This document shows positions 14,935 through 29,061 of a DNA stretch of 64,000 nucleotides, piece by piece. Numbering within the stretch: position 1 is the stretch's first letter; every line of letters begins with the position of its first letter. This DNA comes from Corynebacterium crudilactis (GTDB taxonomy: Bacteria > Actinomycetota > Actinomycetes > Mycobacteriales > Mycobacteriaceae). The notes beneath the pieces are model-generated. The model made no database searches. It saw only the letters and a program-made list of their open reading frames with translations, and was not told the DNA's origin. The translations under genes and the position numbers were made by a program. The stretch is from assembly GCF_001643015.1 (NCBI RefSeq), contig NZ_CP015622.1, positions 819,358 through 883,357 of the forward strand, written 5' to 3'.

Positions 14935-15204
14935 GAGGAGACCTCCGGAAAGAAAGCAATTGTTATTTGAGATCTAATCCTAATTCTATTCCTGGAAAAT
15001 CTTGTGCTGTGAGCTGAAGTTCACAGGCTACCTATGTAGCTGGAGGGAGAATGTACAGGAATCTCGAAGAAATATGGTAACGGGCTTCACAATTGTAGGC
15101 CAGGGGTGATTGGGGGCTATTTTTGGAGGTGAATTTCCCTGGGATTGTTGCGATTCAAGTCACAAAGGTTTGGCTTAGTTAACTCGCTGTGTTAACTTTC
15201 TTCT

Positions 15205-15223
15205 TTAGGTAACCTAACCTCAC
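15205..15223 (+). promoter_or_regulatory. DtxR-box-like operator of the siderophore operon
   Basis: TTAGGTAACCTAACCTC lies within 15205-15223, close to the DtxR consensus TTAGGTTAGGCTAACCTAA. It is about 80 bp upstream of the binding-protein start, so iron-bound DtxR would repress the operon. The match is visible; binding is inferred from knowledge of the C. glutamicum DtxR regulon. The remaining 14935-15204 gap has no gene. Confidence 0.7.
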
Positions 15224-15298
15224 TAAAACGGTGAAAGCACACTGGTGTGCACCTGAGGTTTTGGTGGAATATTGTATGAACTTTCAAAGGATGACATA

Positions 15299-16309
15299 GT
15301 GAAAACCCGATTCAAGCTAGTTTCAATCGCAACTGTTGCTGCCCTGGCACTGGTTGGCTGCTCTTCCACCGACAGCACTTCAACTGATGCTTCCGCTACT
15401 GACACTGCGGCTTCCGAAAGCGTCCTTACTGTTGAAGACAACCACGGCGCCGAAGAGATTTCACTGCCAATCGGAAGTGTTGCAGCAACTGATAACCGTG
15501 CATTCGAACTACTTGATCGTTGGGGAGTGGACCTTGTTGCCGCCCCTATCCAGCTCGTTCCATTCACCGTCGAGGGTTACAAGAACAATGAGGACATTGC
15601 GGACCTGGGCACTCACCGCGAGCCAAACCTCGAGGCATTAGCTGCGGCTCAGCCATCTTTGATCATTAACGGTCAGCGTTTTGCCCAGTATTACGATGAT
15701 ATTGCAGCTCTGAACCCTGATGCGACCGTGGTTGAGCTGGATCCTCGCGATGGCGAGCCTTTGGACCAGGAGCTCATTCGCCAGGCAGAAGTCCTTGGTG
15801 AGATCTTCGGTGAAGAAGAAGACGCAGCTCAGATCGTTGCAGATTTCAACTCTGCACTTGAGCGCGCAAAGACCGCATATGAAGCCATTTCCGATAAGAG
15901 CGTCATGGCAGTCAACGTCTCCGGCGGAAATATCGGCTACATTGCACCTTCTGTTGGGCGTACCTTCGGACCTATCTTTGACCTTGTTGGACTGAAGCCA
16001 GCGCTTGAGGTTTCAAATACATCTAGCGATCATGAGGGCGACGACATCAACGTCGAAGCAATCGCAGCTGCAAATCCAGATCTCGTGTTGGTTCTTGACC
16101 GCGATGGCGGCACCACCGCTCGTTCTGAAGCTGATTACCTTCCAGCGGAGCAGATCATTTCTGACAATGAGGCACTAGCTAATGTTGCTGCTATTACTGC
16201 CGGTTCTGTTTACTACGCACCTGCAGATACCTACACCAACGAAAACATCATCACCTACACCGAGATCCTCAACGGCATGGCAGATATGTTCGAGAAAGCC
16301 GCTAAATAG
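15299..16309 (+). CDS. Iron-siderophore ABC transporter, substrate-binding lipoprotein
   Basis: A 336-residue periplasmic-binding-type lipoprotein (FepB/BtuF class). The signal peptide ends in the lipobox LVGC with C21, followed by a Ser/Thr-rich linker. The mature protein has the typical motifs DRWGVDLVAAP, ADLGTHREPNLEALAAAQPSLII (first lobe) and AIAAANPDLVLVLDRD (second lobe). GTG 15299 is chosen because AAAGGA sits 7 nt upstream and the signal peptide begins there; a longer frame from TTG 15272 is unlikely. It captures ferric siderophore at the outer face of the cytoplasmic membrane and delivers it to the permeases encoded downstream. A DtxR-like box upstream suggests iron repression. Confidence 0.93.
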   Translation: MKTRFKLVSIATVAALALVGCSSTDSTSTDASATDTAASESVLTVEDNHGAEEISLPIGSVAATDNRAFELLDRWGVDLVAAPIQLVPFTVEGYKNNEDIADLGTHREPNLEALAAAQPSLIINGQRFAQYYDDIAALNPDATVVELDPRDGEPLDQELIRQAEVLGEIFGEEEDAAQIVADFNSALERAKTAYEAISDKSVMAVNVSGGNIGYIAPSVGRTFGPIFDLVGLKPALEVSNTSSDHEGDDINVEAIAAANPDLVLVLDRDGGTTARSEADYLPAEQIISDNEALANVAAITAGSVYYAPADTYTNENIITYTEILNGMADMFEKAAK

Positions 16310-16347
16310 GGGATAGAATCCGAAATAAACTAACCCTTCAAAATTTC

Positions 16348-16365
16348 TTAGGTAAGGCTTTAGTA
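16348..16365 (+). promoter_or_regulatory. Second DtxR-like half site
   Basis: TTAGGTAAGGCTTTAGTA has a good left half of the DtxR consensus. It lies between the binding-protein stop and its terminator, so its role is unclear. Confidence 0.35.
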
Positions 16366-16367
16366 TG

Positions 16368-16400
16368 AAAGGCTGTCTTGTAAGAACAGGGCAGCCTTTT
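16368..16400 (+). terminator. Terminator after the binding-protein gene
   Basis: AAAGGCTGTCTTG, short loop, CAGGGCAGCCTTTT and TCTCTTG. It would separate or attenuate expression between the lipoprotein and the permease genes, so binding protein may be made in excess. Confidence 0.7.
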
Positions 16401-16459
16401 CTCTTGTCTAAAACAAATAGGCAATTTAAGTAATAGGAATAGATCTAGTGGCCAGGTTT

Positions 16460-16478
16460 TTAGGTTATGAGACCTTGG
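16460..16478 (+). promoter_or_regulatory. DtxR-box-like sequence before the permease genes
   Basis: TTAGGTTATGAGACCTTGG: the left half TTAGGTTA is perfect and the right half ACCTT is partial. It lies 75-90 bp before the first permease start, consistent with separate iron control of the permease-ATPase part. Confidence 0.45.
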
Positions 16479-16551
16479 CTTTAAAAAATTGTAGGAACCA
16501 GGTTTCGCGCATGTCACTCACTCGGTTGAATCAGGAAGGGGAGCAGCTCTG

Positions 16552-17562
16552 ATGTCTTCGATGTCTACACCAACGTCGGCTCCTATTTCTGAACCACGTC
16601 TTAAACGCACCAGAGCAAAGCTTTTTGACTGGAAGCTTCTCATTGGCTTCCTTGTTGTGGCTGGACTCGTTGTGCTCTCGCTATTTACTGGTCAATATGA
16701 CATTTTTGGTGGCGACGATGGTCAGCTGATGTTTGAGGCTGTTCGTATTCCACGAACAGTCTCGCTTGTCCTGTCCGGAGCTGCGATGGCGATGTGTGGT
16801 TTGGTCATGCAGCTGTTGACTCAAAATAAATTTGTGGAACCGAGCACTACTGGAACAACTGAGTGGGCCGGCCTAGGTCTGCTCTTTGTCCTTTACTTCA
16901 TTCCAGCAGCAACTGTTTTGGATCGAATGATTGGTGCCGTGGTGTTTTCCTTCATCGGAACCATGGTGTTTTTCCTTTTCTTAAAGCGGGTCACACTGCG
17001 ATCATCTTTGATCGTTCCGATCATCGGCATCATGCTGGGCGCAGTGGTTTCCTCTATCTCGAGCTTTTTTGCACTGCAATTCGATATGCTGCAGCAATTA
17101 GGCGTGTGGTTCGCAGGATCATTTAATACTGTTTTCCGAGGACAGTATGAAGTGCTGTGGATCGTGGTCATCGTCGTGATCGCAGTGTTCTTCTTCGCAG
17201 ACCGGCTGACCGTAGCCGGGTTGGGCGAAGAAATTGCCACAAACGTTGGCCTTAACTACAACCGCATGGTCCTCATCGGAACTGGCCTCATCGCCATCGC
17301 AACTGGTGTGGTGACTGTCGTTGTTGGCAGCTTGCCGTTCCTTGGCCTTATCGTGCCAAACATCGTATCGATGTTCCGCGGCGATGATTTGCGCTCCAAC
17401 CTTCCGTGGGTATGCCTCACTGGCATTGCCATTGTCACCATCTGTGATCTCATTAGCCGCACGATTATCGCTCCTTTTGAAATCCCAGTGTCTGTGATCC
17501 TGGGAATTGTTGGTGCAGTGGTATTTGTGATCATGATTGTGAGGCAACGTGGCCGTGGATAA
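16552..17562 (+). CDS. Iron-siderophore ABC transporter permease (FecCD family), first subunit
   Basis: A 336-residue membrane protein of the FecCD/BtuC class with about nine to ten hydrophobic segments. Family motifs are present: RIPRTVSLVLSGAAMAMCGLVMQLLTQN (early), and VVTVVVGSLPFLGLIVPNIVSMFRGDDLRSNLPW, the loop that contacts the ATPase. The N-terminus is cytoplasmic and basic (EPRLKRTRAKLFDWK). It starts at ATG 16552 with GGAAGGGGAG upstream. The end overlaps the second permease gene by 14 bp. Together they form the heterodimeric channel. Confidence 0.92.
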   Translation: MSSMSTPTSAPISEPRLKRTRAKLFDWKLLIGFLVVAGLVVLSLFTGQYDIFGGDDGQLMFEAVRIPRTVSLVLSGAAMAMCGLVMQLLTQNKFVEPSTTGTTEWAGLGLLFVLYFIPAATVLDRMIGAVVFSFIGTMVFFLFLKRVTLRSSLIVPIIGIMLGAVVSSISSFFALQFDMLQQLGVWFAGSFNTVFRGQYEVLWIVVIVVIAVFFFADRLTVAGLGEEIATNVGLNYNRMVLIGTGLIAIATGVVTVVVGSLPFLGLIVPNIVSMFRGDDLRSNLPWVCLTGIAIVTICDLISRTIIAPFEIPVSVILGIVGAVVFVIMIVRQRGRG

Positions 17563-18670
17563 AGATATTGAAAACCGTACTTCCGACCTATCCCGCTGGG
17601 AAACCATGCAAGAATCAGCATCAGTTGAAGGGCATGTTGATGTTGAACTAGCCCAAGCACCAAACACGCGACGTACGTCCGGTGCTTTCCAGACCGCACG
17701 TGCAAAACGCCGCTACTGGATCATCATGGCGGCCCTGATCGTTACCGCACTTGCCTTCACTTGGGGGCTCATCTGGTACAAAAACCCGATGCCCATTGGG
17801 CATCCATCATTCGCGCTTATCGCTGAGCGTCGCATGGAATCGGTTTTTGTCATGCTCATCGTTGCTGTTTGCCAAGGCTTTGCGACGGTAGCTTTCCAAA
17901 CCGTCACCAATAACCGCATTATCACCCCATCAATCATGGGCTTTGAATCTTTGTACACATTGATTCATACCTCGACAATGTTCTTCTTTGGAGCCACTGC
18001 TTTATTAGCAACGAGAAACCTAGAGATGTTTGTCGGACAGCTCGTAGTGATGATCCTTTTAACGCTGGTCCTTTATACCTGGCTGCTTTCAGGAAAACGT
18101 GGCGATATGCACGCCATGCTGCTTGTCGGCATCATCATTGGTGGCGGACTCGGATCGATTTCTACATTTATGCAGCGCATCCTGACTCCATCGGATTTCG
18201 ATATTCTTTCCGCGCGCCTATTTGGCTCAGTTAATAACGCAGAGACCGAATACTTCCCAGTTGCAGTTCCATTGGTAGTCGTTGCATCTGTTCTGTTGCT
18301 TTTAAGCTCCCGCAAGCTCAACGTCGTGAGCTTAGGTAAAGACGCAGCAACAAATTTGGGTATTAATCACCGACGCGCATCGATCTACACACTTATTTTG
18401 GTGTCTACTTTGATGGCAGTGTCTACAGCTCTGGTTGGCCCAATGACCTTCCTCGGATTCCTCGTGGCAACCTTGGCCTACCAGTTTGCTGATACCTATG
18501 ATCACCGATACATCTTCCCGATGTCTGCACTCATCGGATTCGTTGTACTTTCTGGTGCCTACTTCGTCATGAACCATGTGTTCCGTGCACAAGGTGTTGT
18601 GTCCATCATTATTGAGATGGTCGGTGGCACCGTCTTCCTCATTGTCATCCTCAGAAAGGGCAGACTGTGA
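17549..18670 (+). CDS. Iron-siderophore ABC transporter permease (FecCD family), second subunit
   Basis: A 373-residue FecCD-family permease. It has a long cytoplasmic N-terminal tail (about 55 residues, ending TARAKRRYW) before the first membrane segment, then eight to ten hydrophobic segments. The ATPase-contact loop is ALVGPMTFLGFLVATLAYQFADTYDHRYIFP. It starts at GTG 17549 inside the end of the first permease gene, with GAGG just upstream, so the pair is translationally coupled. Its stop overlaps the ATPase start. It completes the transmembrane channel. Confidence 0.92.
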   Translation: MAVDKDIENRTSDLSRWETMQESASVEGHVDVELAQAPNTRRTSGAFQTARAKRRYWIIMAALIVTALAFTWGLIWYKNPMPIGHPSFALIAERRMESVFVMLIVAVCQGFATVAFQTVTNNRIITPSIMGFESLYTLIHTSTMFFFGATALLATRNLEMFVGQLVVMILLTLVLYTWLLSGKRGDMHAMLLVGIIIGGGLGSISTFMQRILTPSDFDILSARLFGSVNNAETEYFPVAVPLVVVASVLLLLSSRKLNVVSLGKDAATNLGINHRRASIYTLILVSTLMAVSTALVGPMTFLGFLVATLAYQFADTYDHRYIFPMSALIGFVVLSGAYFVMNHVFRAQGVVSIIIEMVGGTVFLIVILRKGRL

Positions 18671-19422
18671 TTACGTTAACCAACGTCCGCAAGGAATACT
18701 CCAGCGACGTAGCAATTGGCCCCGTCAACCTAGAAATCCCAGCCGGTGGAATCACTGCTTTGGTTGGCCCAAACGGAGCAGGCAAGTCAACTTTGTTGAC
18801 CATGGTTGGCCGACTCTTGGGGATTGATGAAGGAAACATCACTGTTGCTTCCTATGATGTCACTTCTACTGCATCCAAAGATCTAGCAAAGATCATTTCG
18901 ATCCTGCGCCAGGAGAACCACTTCGTCACGAAGCTCACTGTTCGACAGCTCGTTGGTTTTGGACGTTTTCCATACAGCAAGGGCCGATTGACTGAAGAAG
19001 ATGAAGTAATCATCTCTCGTTATATCGACTTCCTGAATCTCACGGAACTCGAAGATCGCTATCTCGATCAGCTATCCGGCGGCCAGCGCCAGCGCGCTTA
19101 TGTTGCGATGGTGCTGTGCCAAGAGACGGACTACGTGCTTCTCGACGAACCCCTTAACAATCTTGATATCGCGCACTCGGTAGAGATGATGAAACATCTT
19201 GAAAATGCTGCGGCCCAATTCGGACGCACCATCATTGTGGTTCTTCACGACATCAACTTCGCTGCTCGTTACGCCGACTACATCGTGGCGGTAAAGCACG
19301 GAAAGATTGAAAAAGAGGGAACACCCGAAGAAATCATGAAAGATGACATTCTCTCTGAAATCTTCAATACACCGATCGAGGTTATAGAAGGTCCATACGG
19401 AAAGATTGCTTGTTATCACTAG
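18667..19422 (+). CDS. Iron-siderophore ABC transporter ATP-binding protein
   Basis: A 251-residue ABC ATPase. Walker A is GPNGAGKST (34-42), the Q-loop is in SILRQENHFVTK, the signature is LSGGQ (136-140), and Walker B is YVLLDEPLNNLD with the D-loop; the switch histidine is in VLHDINFAARYAD. This is the FepC/FecE type that powers siderophore import. GTG 18667 overlaps the permease stop (GTGA). It is the last gene of the operon and is followed by a long terminator hairpin. Confidence 0.94.
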   Translation: MITLTNVRKEYSSDVAIGPVNLEIPAGGITALVGPNGAGKSTLLTMVGRLLGIDEGNITVASYDVTSTASKDLAKIISILRQENHFVTKLTVRQLVGFGRFPYSKGRLTEEDEVIISRYIDFLNLTELEDRYLDQLSGGQRQRAYVAMVLCQETDYVLLDEPLNNLDIAHSVEMMKHLENAAAQFGRTIIVVLHDINFAARYADYIVAVKHGKIEKEGTPEEIMKDDILSEIFNTPIEVIEGPYGKIACYH

Positions 19423-19423
19423 T

Positions 19424-19466
19424 AAATAAAGAAAAGCCGACAGTAACTGTCGGCTTTTCTTTATTT
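19424..19466 (+). terminator. Terminator of the siderophore operon
   Basis: A perfect 20-bp stem (AAATAAAGAAAAGCCGACAG and its complement) with a 3-nt loop, ending in TTTTCTTTATTT. Symmetrical, so it may act in both directions. Confidence 0.85.
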
Positions 19467-19620
19467 ACTCATCAGTGAAAGCGCTGCGAAACTCTTAAAA
19501 GTGTGCAGACCTGGGGATTTGTAGAAAATCTAGGAGTGAAGTACATTTAAACGCACACCAGCAACGTGGCCAAGAGGTTACAAGCTGGTGAAGACATACA
19601 GAACGGTTCGAAAAGAGTTT

Positions 19621-19649
19621 TTGACTTTCTTAAAACCGCTGTGTAATGT
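19621..19649 (+). promoter_or_regulatory. rRNA operon promoter
   Basis: TTGACT (19621-19626), 17-bp spacer, TAATGT (19644-19649): a near-consensus sigma-70-type promoter about 420 bp upstream of 16S rRNA. Other promoters may lie in 19470-19620. Confidence 0.65.
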
Positions 19650-20069
19650 TGATCAAGCTGCCAGGGGAGCAAGAACAAACATTGTATCTTGTTTTTCGGT
19701 GTGCGTATGTTGTTTGAGAACTCAATAGTGTGCCATTTATTTTATTTGTCACTACAACCAGGAACAGTGTTTTTGGTTGTGGGTCATGCCGGGTGGTGGA
19801 TTGCCAATTGTATCCATCACTGTAAATAAAGCATAGTCATCATTTCGGTGGTGGGTGTGTAAATTTTGTTGGCATGATTATTTTTTGTGGGTCTTCTTGT
19901 TCCCCGTCAAGGGAAGAGGCCCATATATCTTCCATGCCCACGTTGTGGGTGTGGGTAATCATTAATTTTTTGATGAAATGTCAGCTACAACTAGTCGCAC
20001 TGTGTGTGGGTGGTTGTTGTTGTTTTTTGTCAGGTTTGGGCTTTTCACGGCCTAAAAATGTTTTTCATT
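19650..20069 (+). promoter_or_regulatory. rRNA leader with antitermination-like sequence
   Basis: This 420-bp stretch has no gene. TGTTGTTTGAGAACTCAATA (about 19708-19727) matches the boxA-containing leader found before actinobacterial rRNA genes. A related TGAGAACTGTATAGTGGACG lies before 23S at about 21893. Short ORFs here are not credible. Confidence 0.5.
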
Positions 20070-25075
<5,006 letters not shown>

Positions 25076-25202
25076 CAACACGATTAGTGTGTGGTGTAAC
25101 GCAACGTAACAAAGAGCAAATGAATATAAGCTCGCGTCCATTATGCAGTATCTGACACAACACAACCAACCTTATTGGTTGGTGTTTGGTGTGACACAAG
25201 GT

Positions 25203-25322
25203 GTGTCGGTGGTGATAGTAGCAGGGAAACGCCCGGTCCCATTTCGAACCCGGAAGCTAAGCCTGGTTACGCTGATGGTACTGCACTCGGGAGGGTGTGG
25301 GAGAGTAGGTTACCGCCGACCT
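25203..25322 (+). rRNA. rrf: 5S ribosomal RNA
   Basis: The terminal helix is formed by GTCGGTGGT (25205-25213) and ACCGCCGAC (25312-25320). Internal landmarks are GAAACGCCCGGTCCCATTTC, GAACCCGGAAGCTAAGCC and CTGATGGTACTGCACTCGG. Length is about 120 nt. It follows 23S by about 130 bp. Confidence 0.92.
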
Positions 25323-25333
25323 AAAACTTAAAA

Positions 25334-25386
25334 AACAAGAAAGCAGCGAGAACAACCCAGGTTGTTCTCGCTACTTTCTTTGTTGT
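25334..25386 (+). terminator. rRNA operon terminator 1
   Basis: AACAAGAAAGCAGCGAGAAC pairs with GTTCTCGCTACTTTCTTTGTT around a short loop; T-rich after the stem. Confidence 0.82.
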
Positions 25387-25397
25387 TATCTATGGGT

Positions 25398-25447
25398 AAG
25401 CGAGTGGGGGGATCACCTGTAACGGGTGGTGCTCCCACTCGCTTTTT
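25398..25447 (+). terminator. rRNA operon terminator 2
   Basis: AAGCGAGTGGGGGGATCACC, loop TGTAAC, then GGGTGGTGCTCCCACTCGCTT and TTTTT. Tandem terminators are common after rRNA operons. Confidence 0.82.
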
Positions 25448-25534
25448 TATGCCTAAAATAAATCTCCTAGCCCCGCACTGCTACTTTTGGGTCCTTCTGT
25501 CACCCAGTAAACGTGGATCAAATATAGTAGCTGC

Positions 25535-26698
25535 ATGAGTAATGATTTCGTCGTTTCCCGGCTGCAGTCTTTTGGAGAAACGATCTTTGCCACCATGACC
25601 CAACGAGCTGTTGAAGCAGGTGCAATTAATCTTGGGCAAGGTTTTCCGGATGAGGATGGGCCTCGTCGGATGCTGGAGGTTGCTTCGGAGCAGATCCTCG
25701 GGGGAAATAATCAGTATTCGGCAGGGCGTGGGGATGCGTTGCTGCGGAGCGTGGTAGCGAAGGATCATCTGACTCGTTTTGGTTTGGCGTACAACCCAAA
25801 TACAGAAGTGCTCATTACTGTGGGTGCCACTGAGGCTATTACTGCGACTGTGCTGGGGTTGGTGGAGCCAGGCGATGAGGTTATCGTTCTGGAGCCTTAT
25901 TATGATGCTTATGCAGCTGCCATTGCTCTGGCTGGTGCTACACGTGTAGCGGTGCCTTTGGCGGAGGTAGATAACTCGTGGGATGTGGATGTAGAAAAGC
26001 TGCATCAGGCGGTGACGAAGAAGACGAAGATGATTATCGTGAATTCGCCGCATAATCCTACGGGTTCGGTTTTTTCTAAGAAGGCTTTGAAGGAAGTCGC
26101 TGGCATTGCTCGGGCGTATGACTTGTTGGTGCTTTCCGATGAAGTGTATGAGCACTTGGTGTTTGACGGTAGGAAGCACGTAAGCGTCGCAAAGCTGCCT
26201 GGTATGTGGGATCGAACCATAACGGTGTCTTCGGCGGCTAAGTCTTTTAATGTCACCGGTTGGAAGACGGGGTGGGCGTTGGCGCCTGAGCCTTTATTGG
26301 AGGCGGTGCTGAAGGCTAAGCAGTTTATGTCTTATGTTGGTGCGACGCCGTTTCAACCTGCGGTGGCGCATGCGGTTGAGCATGAGCAGCAGTGGGTGGA
26401 GCAGATGCGTGCCGGCATGGAGGTTAAGCGCGATATTTTGCGTACTGCCCTGGATGCGGCAGGTCTGCATACTCATGAGAGTAGGGGTACGTATTTCATC
26501 GTTGCAGATATTGGTGATCGTGATGGCGCTGAGTTTTGCTTTGATTTGATTGACAAAGTGGGCGTTGCTGCAATTCCGGTGCAGTCTTTTGTGGATAATC
26601 AAAGCGAGTGGTCATCGAAGGTACGTTTTGCTTTTTGTAAAAAAGAAGAGACGCTCCGCGAAGCCGCGAAACGTCTCAAGGGTTTGAAGGATTTATAG
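25535..26698 (+). CDS. PLP-dependent aminotransferase, class I (DapC-like)
   Basis: A 387-residue fold-type I aminotransferase. The Schiff-base lysine is K236 (SSAAKSFNVTGWKTGW), D202 (LSDEVYEHLVF) binds the pyridine nitrogen, N170 lies in IIVNSPHNPTG, and there is a C-terminal carboxylate-binding arginine in KVRFAFCKKEETL. The start INLGQGFPDEDGP and the overall sequence resemble mycobacterial Rv0858c, annotated as N-succinyldiaminopimelate aminotransferase. C. glutamicum has another experimentally named DapC, so the substrate here is uncertain; a methionine- or kynurenine-type aminotransferase is also possible. Single gene between the rRNA terminators and a convergent gene. Confidence 0.88.
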   Translation: MSNDFVVSRLQSFGETIFATMTQRAVEAGAINLGQGFPDEDGPRRMLEVASEQILGGNNQYSAGRGDALLRSVVAKDHLTRFGLAYNPNTEVLITVGATEAITATVLGLVEPGDEVIVLEPYYDAYAAAIALAGATRVAVPLAEVDNSWDVDVEKLHQAVTKKTKMIIVNSPHNPTGSVFSKKALKEVAGIARAYDLLVLSDEVYEHLVFDGRKHVSVAKLPGMWDRTITVSSAAKSFNVTGWKTGWALAPEPLLEAVLKAKQFMSYVGATPFQPAVAHAVEHEQQWVEQMRAGMEVKRDILRTALDAAGLHTHESRGTYFIVADIGDRDGAEFCFDLIDKVGVAAIPVQSFVDNQSEWSSKVRFAFCKKEETLREAAKRLKGLKDL

Positions 26699-27334
26699 TT
26701 TGAACAAGTTGTTGGGGGTTTTCTTAACTTCATCCAACTTGTTGCGGTTTTTTTCTAGTTTTGCCCAGAGCTCGTGAGGGATTGTTTTCTCTGCGCTGCG
26801 GATGACGTCTTTGTCGGTGGTTCCCCAGGTGATGGGCATTGGGCTGATTTCATCCCAGTGGTTCTGGTCTTTGACGGTGCGTCGGCCAGTAACTGCTACT
26901 GAGGGGATTCTTTCACCGAGGCGTCGTTGGTGTGCTCCAACTCGGACGATGGTGCGGGTAGCTAGTGCCCATTCGGGTTTCATAGATGGGTCTGCGCTGC
27001 GGTTTACTAGTGCCAAGAGGAGGACATCGCGGGGATTAACTTCGGCGATGATCGCTGGGGCGAGTTCGTAGTTGTCATAGAGTGTTTGTGCATTGCCCAT
27101 TTGACGGGGGATGACGGGGATCATGATGAAGCTGAGTAATGCGAGGAACACCATGACGATGGCGATCATCCACATCCAGACGGCACCATTGGAGAAGAGG
27201 TAAAGAGCTACGGCTCCTGCCACGAGAATTAAACCGAGGCACAGCGCGGAGATCTGTAGCCTTTTGGCGTCGCGGAGGATTTCGTTGTTCTTCTTGGCGT
27301 AGGATTCGTCTACGTCAAAGGAGAAGTTGTGCAC
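26693..27334 (-). CDS. Conserved corynebacterial membrane protein (DUF3239-like)
   Basis: A 213-residue protein with two adjacent membrane segments near residues 33-75 (ISALCLGLILVAGAVALYLF, then WMWMIAIVMVFLALLSFIMIPVI) and a cytoplasmic C-terminal domain of about 130 residues (NYELAPAIIAEVNPRDVLLLALVN..., SVAVTGRRTVKDQ). I think it belongs to DUF3239, a family of Corynebacterium proteins of unknown function; that assignment is from memory. GTG 27334 begins 1 bp after the stop codon of the upstream helicase gene, so the two are in one operon. The longer open frame upstream overlaps that helicase and is not used. The 3' end overlaps the end of the aminotransferase gene by 6 bp (convergent). 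Confidence 0.75.
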   Translation of the reverse strand: MHNFSFDVDESYAKKNNEILRDAKRLQISALCLGLILVAGAVALYLFSNGAVWMWMIAIVMVFLALLSFIMIPVIPRQMGNAQTLYDNYELAPAIIAEVNPRDVLLLALVNRSADPSMKPEWALATRTIVRVGAHQRRLGERIPSVAVTGRRTVKDQNHWDEISPMPITWGTTDKDVIRSAEKTIPHELWAKLEKNRNKLDEVKKTPNNLFKL

Positions 27335-27335
27335 G

Positions 27336-29012
27336 TTAGAGTTCTTCTTTCTTGGGTAGGGGGAAGAGGAGATCGTCTGCATCCATGATGCGGTAGGCAT
27401 AGCCTTGTTCAGCGAGGAAGCGTTGACGGTGCGCCGCATAGTCAGTATCGAGGGTATCGCGGCTGACGATGGAGTAGAAGTGGGCTTCGCTGCCATCGTG
27501 TTTCGGGCGGAGCAGTCGGCCTAATCGTTGAGCTTCTTCTTGTCTGCTGCCAAAGGTGCCAGAAACTTGGATGGCAACGGAAGCTTCGGGCAGATCGATG
27601 GAAAAGTTAGCCACTTTGGAGACCACCAGCACGGAGAGTTCTCCGGCACGGAATTGATCAAAGAGTATTTCACGTTTTTTGTTGGGTGTTTTGCCGTCGA
27701 TGACAGGTGCATCGAATTCTTTGCCCAGCTCTTCTAGTTGATCTAGATAAGCACCGATGATCAGAGTTGGTTTGCCCACGTGCTGTTCCAGGACTTTGCG
27801 TACCACTGCAACTTTTGTGTGGGCAGAAGCTGCCAGGCGATAGCGATCTGCTGACTCAGCAGTGGCGTACACCATTCTTTCGGCATCAGTCATGGTAGAG
27901 CGAATTTCCACGCAATCAGCGGTGGCGATGAACCCTTGAGATTCTAGATCTTTCCAAGGCGCATCGTAGCGTTTAGGGCCGATGAGGCTGAATACATCAC
28001 CTTCGCGGCCATCTTCACGCACCAATGTTGCGGTGAGGCCAAGACGGCGTCGTGATTGCAGATCAGAGGTCATGCGGAACACTGGTGCGGGGAGGAGATG
28101 GACTTCGTCGTAGATGATCAGACCCCAGTCACGGGAATCAAAAAGCTCGAGGGCTTTGTATTCACCTTTGGTGCGTCTGGTTACCACTTGGTAGGTGGCG
28201 ATGGTGACGGGGCGGATTTCTTTGCGTTCACCGGAGTACTCACCGATTTCTTCTTCGGTGAGTGTGGTGCGACGCAGCAGTTCATCTTTCCATTGCCTGC
28301 CGGCCACCGTGTTGGTGACAAGGATCAGCGTGGTTGCTTGTGCTTTTGCCATGGAGGCAGCACCAACCATGGTTTTTCCTGCACCGCAGGGCAGAACCAC
28401 GACGCCGGATCCGCCTTCCCAGAAGGAATCTGCGGCCATTTGCTGATAATCGCGCAGTGACCACTCCTCCAATTCGGTGGAGAGCCCGATGGGGTGGGAT
28501 TCACCGTCGACGTATCCAGCGAGATCTTCTGCCGGCCAACCGATTTTGAGTAGCTCTTGTTTGAGTCGCCCACGCTCTGATGGGTGCACGATGACAGTTT
28601 CTGCATCTACTTTTGCGCCCAGCATGGGTGTGATCTTTTTGTGTCTGGAGATTTCCACCAAGATGGCTGGTTCTGCGGATTCCAGGATCAAACCATGAGC
28701 TGGGTGGCGGTGGAGACGGACGCGACCATAGCGAGACATGGTTTCTGCGATGTCAATGAGCAATGCCTGCGGAACTGGGAAGCGTGAAAAACGCTCCAGC
28801 ATATCCACCACTTGCTCAGCGTCATGGCCTGCGGCGCGCGCATTCCATAACGCTAGGGGAGTGATGCGGTAGGTGTGGATATGTTCAGGTGCACGCTCGA
28901 GCTCTGCAAAAGGTGCGAGTGCGATGCGTGCTTCACCTGCCAACGGGTGATCAATTTCTAGCAGGACAGTTTTATCGGATTGGACGATTAAGGGTCCATC
29001 GCCAAAAGCCAC
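27336..29012 (-). CDS. XPB-type SF2 DNA helicase
   Basis: A 558-residue superfamily 2 helicase like mycobacterial XPB. N-terminal Helicase_C_3-type domain (about 1-130), then the helicase core: Walker A VLPCGAGKTMVGA (K213), DEVH box (302-305, IIYDEVHLLPAP), motif III GLTATLVREDG followed by the family-specific EGDVFSLIGPKRYD loop, and the second RecA domain with FDQFRAGELSVLVVSKVANFSIDLPEASVAIQVSGTFGSRQEEAQRLGRLLRPK (motifs V-VI). It unwinds DNA 3' to 5' and in bacteria is thought to act in repair. GTG 29012 with AGGAG upstream. It is followed by the DUF3239-like gene and preceded by the helicase-associated gene, all on the minus strand. Confidence 0.92.
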   Translation of the reverse strand: MAFGDGPLIVQSDKTVLLEIDHPLAGEARIALAPFAELERAPEHIHTYRITPLALWNARAAGHDAEQVVDMLERFSRFPVPQALLIDIAETMSRYGRVRLHRHPAHGLILESAEPAILVEISRHKKITPMLGAKVDAETVIVHPSERGRLKQELLKIGWPAEDLAGYVDGESHPIGLSTELEEWSLRDYQQMAADSFWEGGSGVVVLPCGAGKTMVGAASMAKAQATTLILVTNTVAGRQWKDELLRRTTLTEEEIGEYSGERKEIRPVTIATYQVVTRRTKGEYKALELFDSRDWGLIIYDEVHLLPAPVFRMTSDLQSRRRLGLTATLVREDGREGDVFSLIGPKRYDAPWKDLESQGFIATADCVEIRSTMTDAERMVYATAESADRYRLAASAHTKVAVVRKVLEQHVGKPTLIIGAYLDQLEELGKEFDAPVIDGKTPNKKREILFDQFRAGELSVLVVSKVANFSIDLPEASVAIQVSGTFGSRQEEAQRLGRLLRPKHDGSEAHFYSIVSRDTLDTDYAAHRQRFLAEQGYAYRIMDADDLLFPLPKKEEL

Positions 29013-29061
29013 GAAATGCTTCTCCTAACGAAGTATAAACGTCCATTATGTCACCCTTTTC

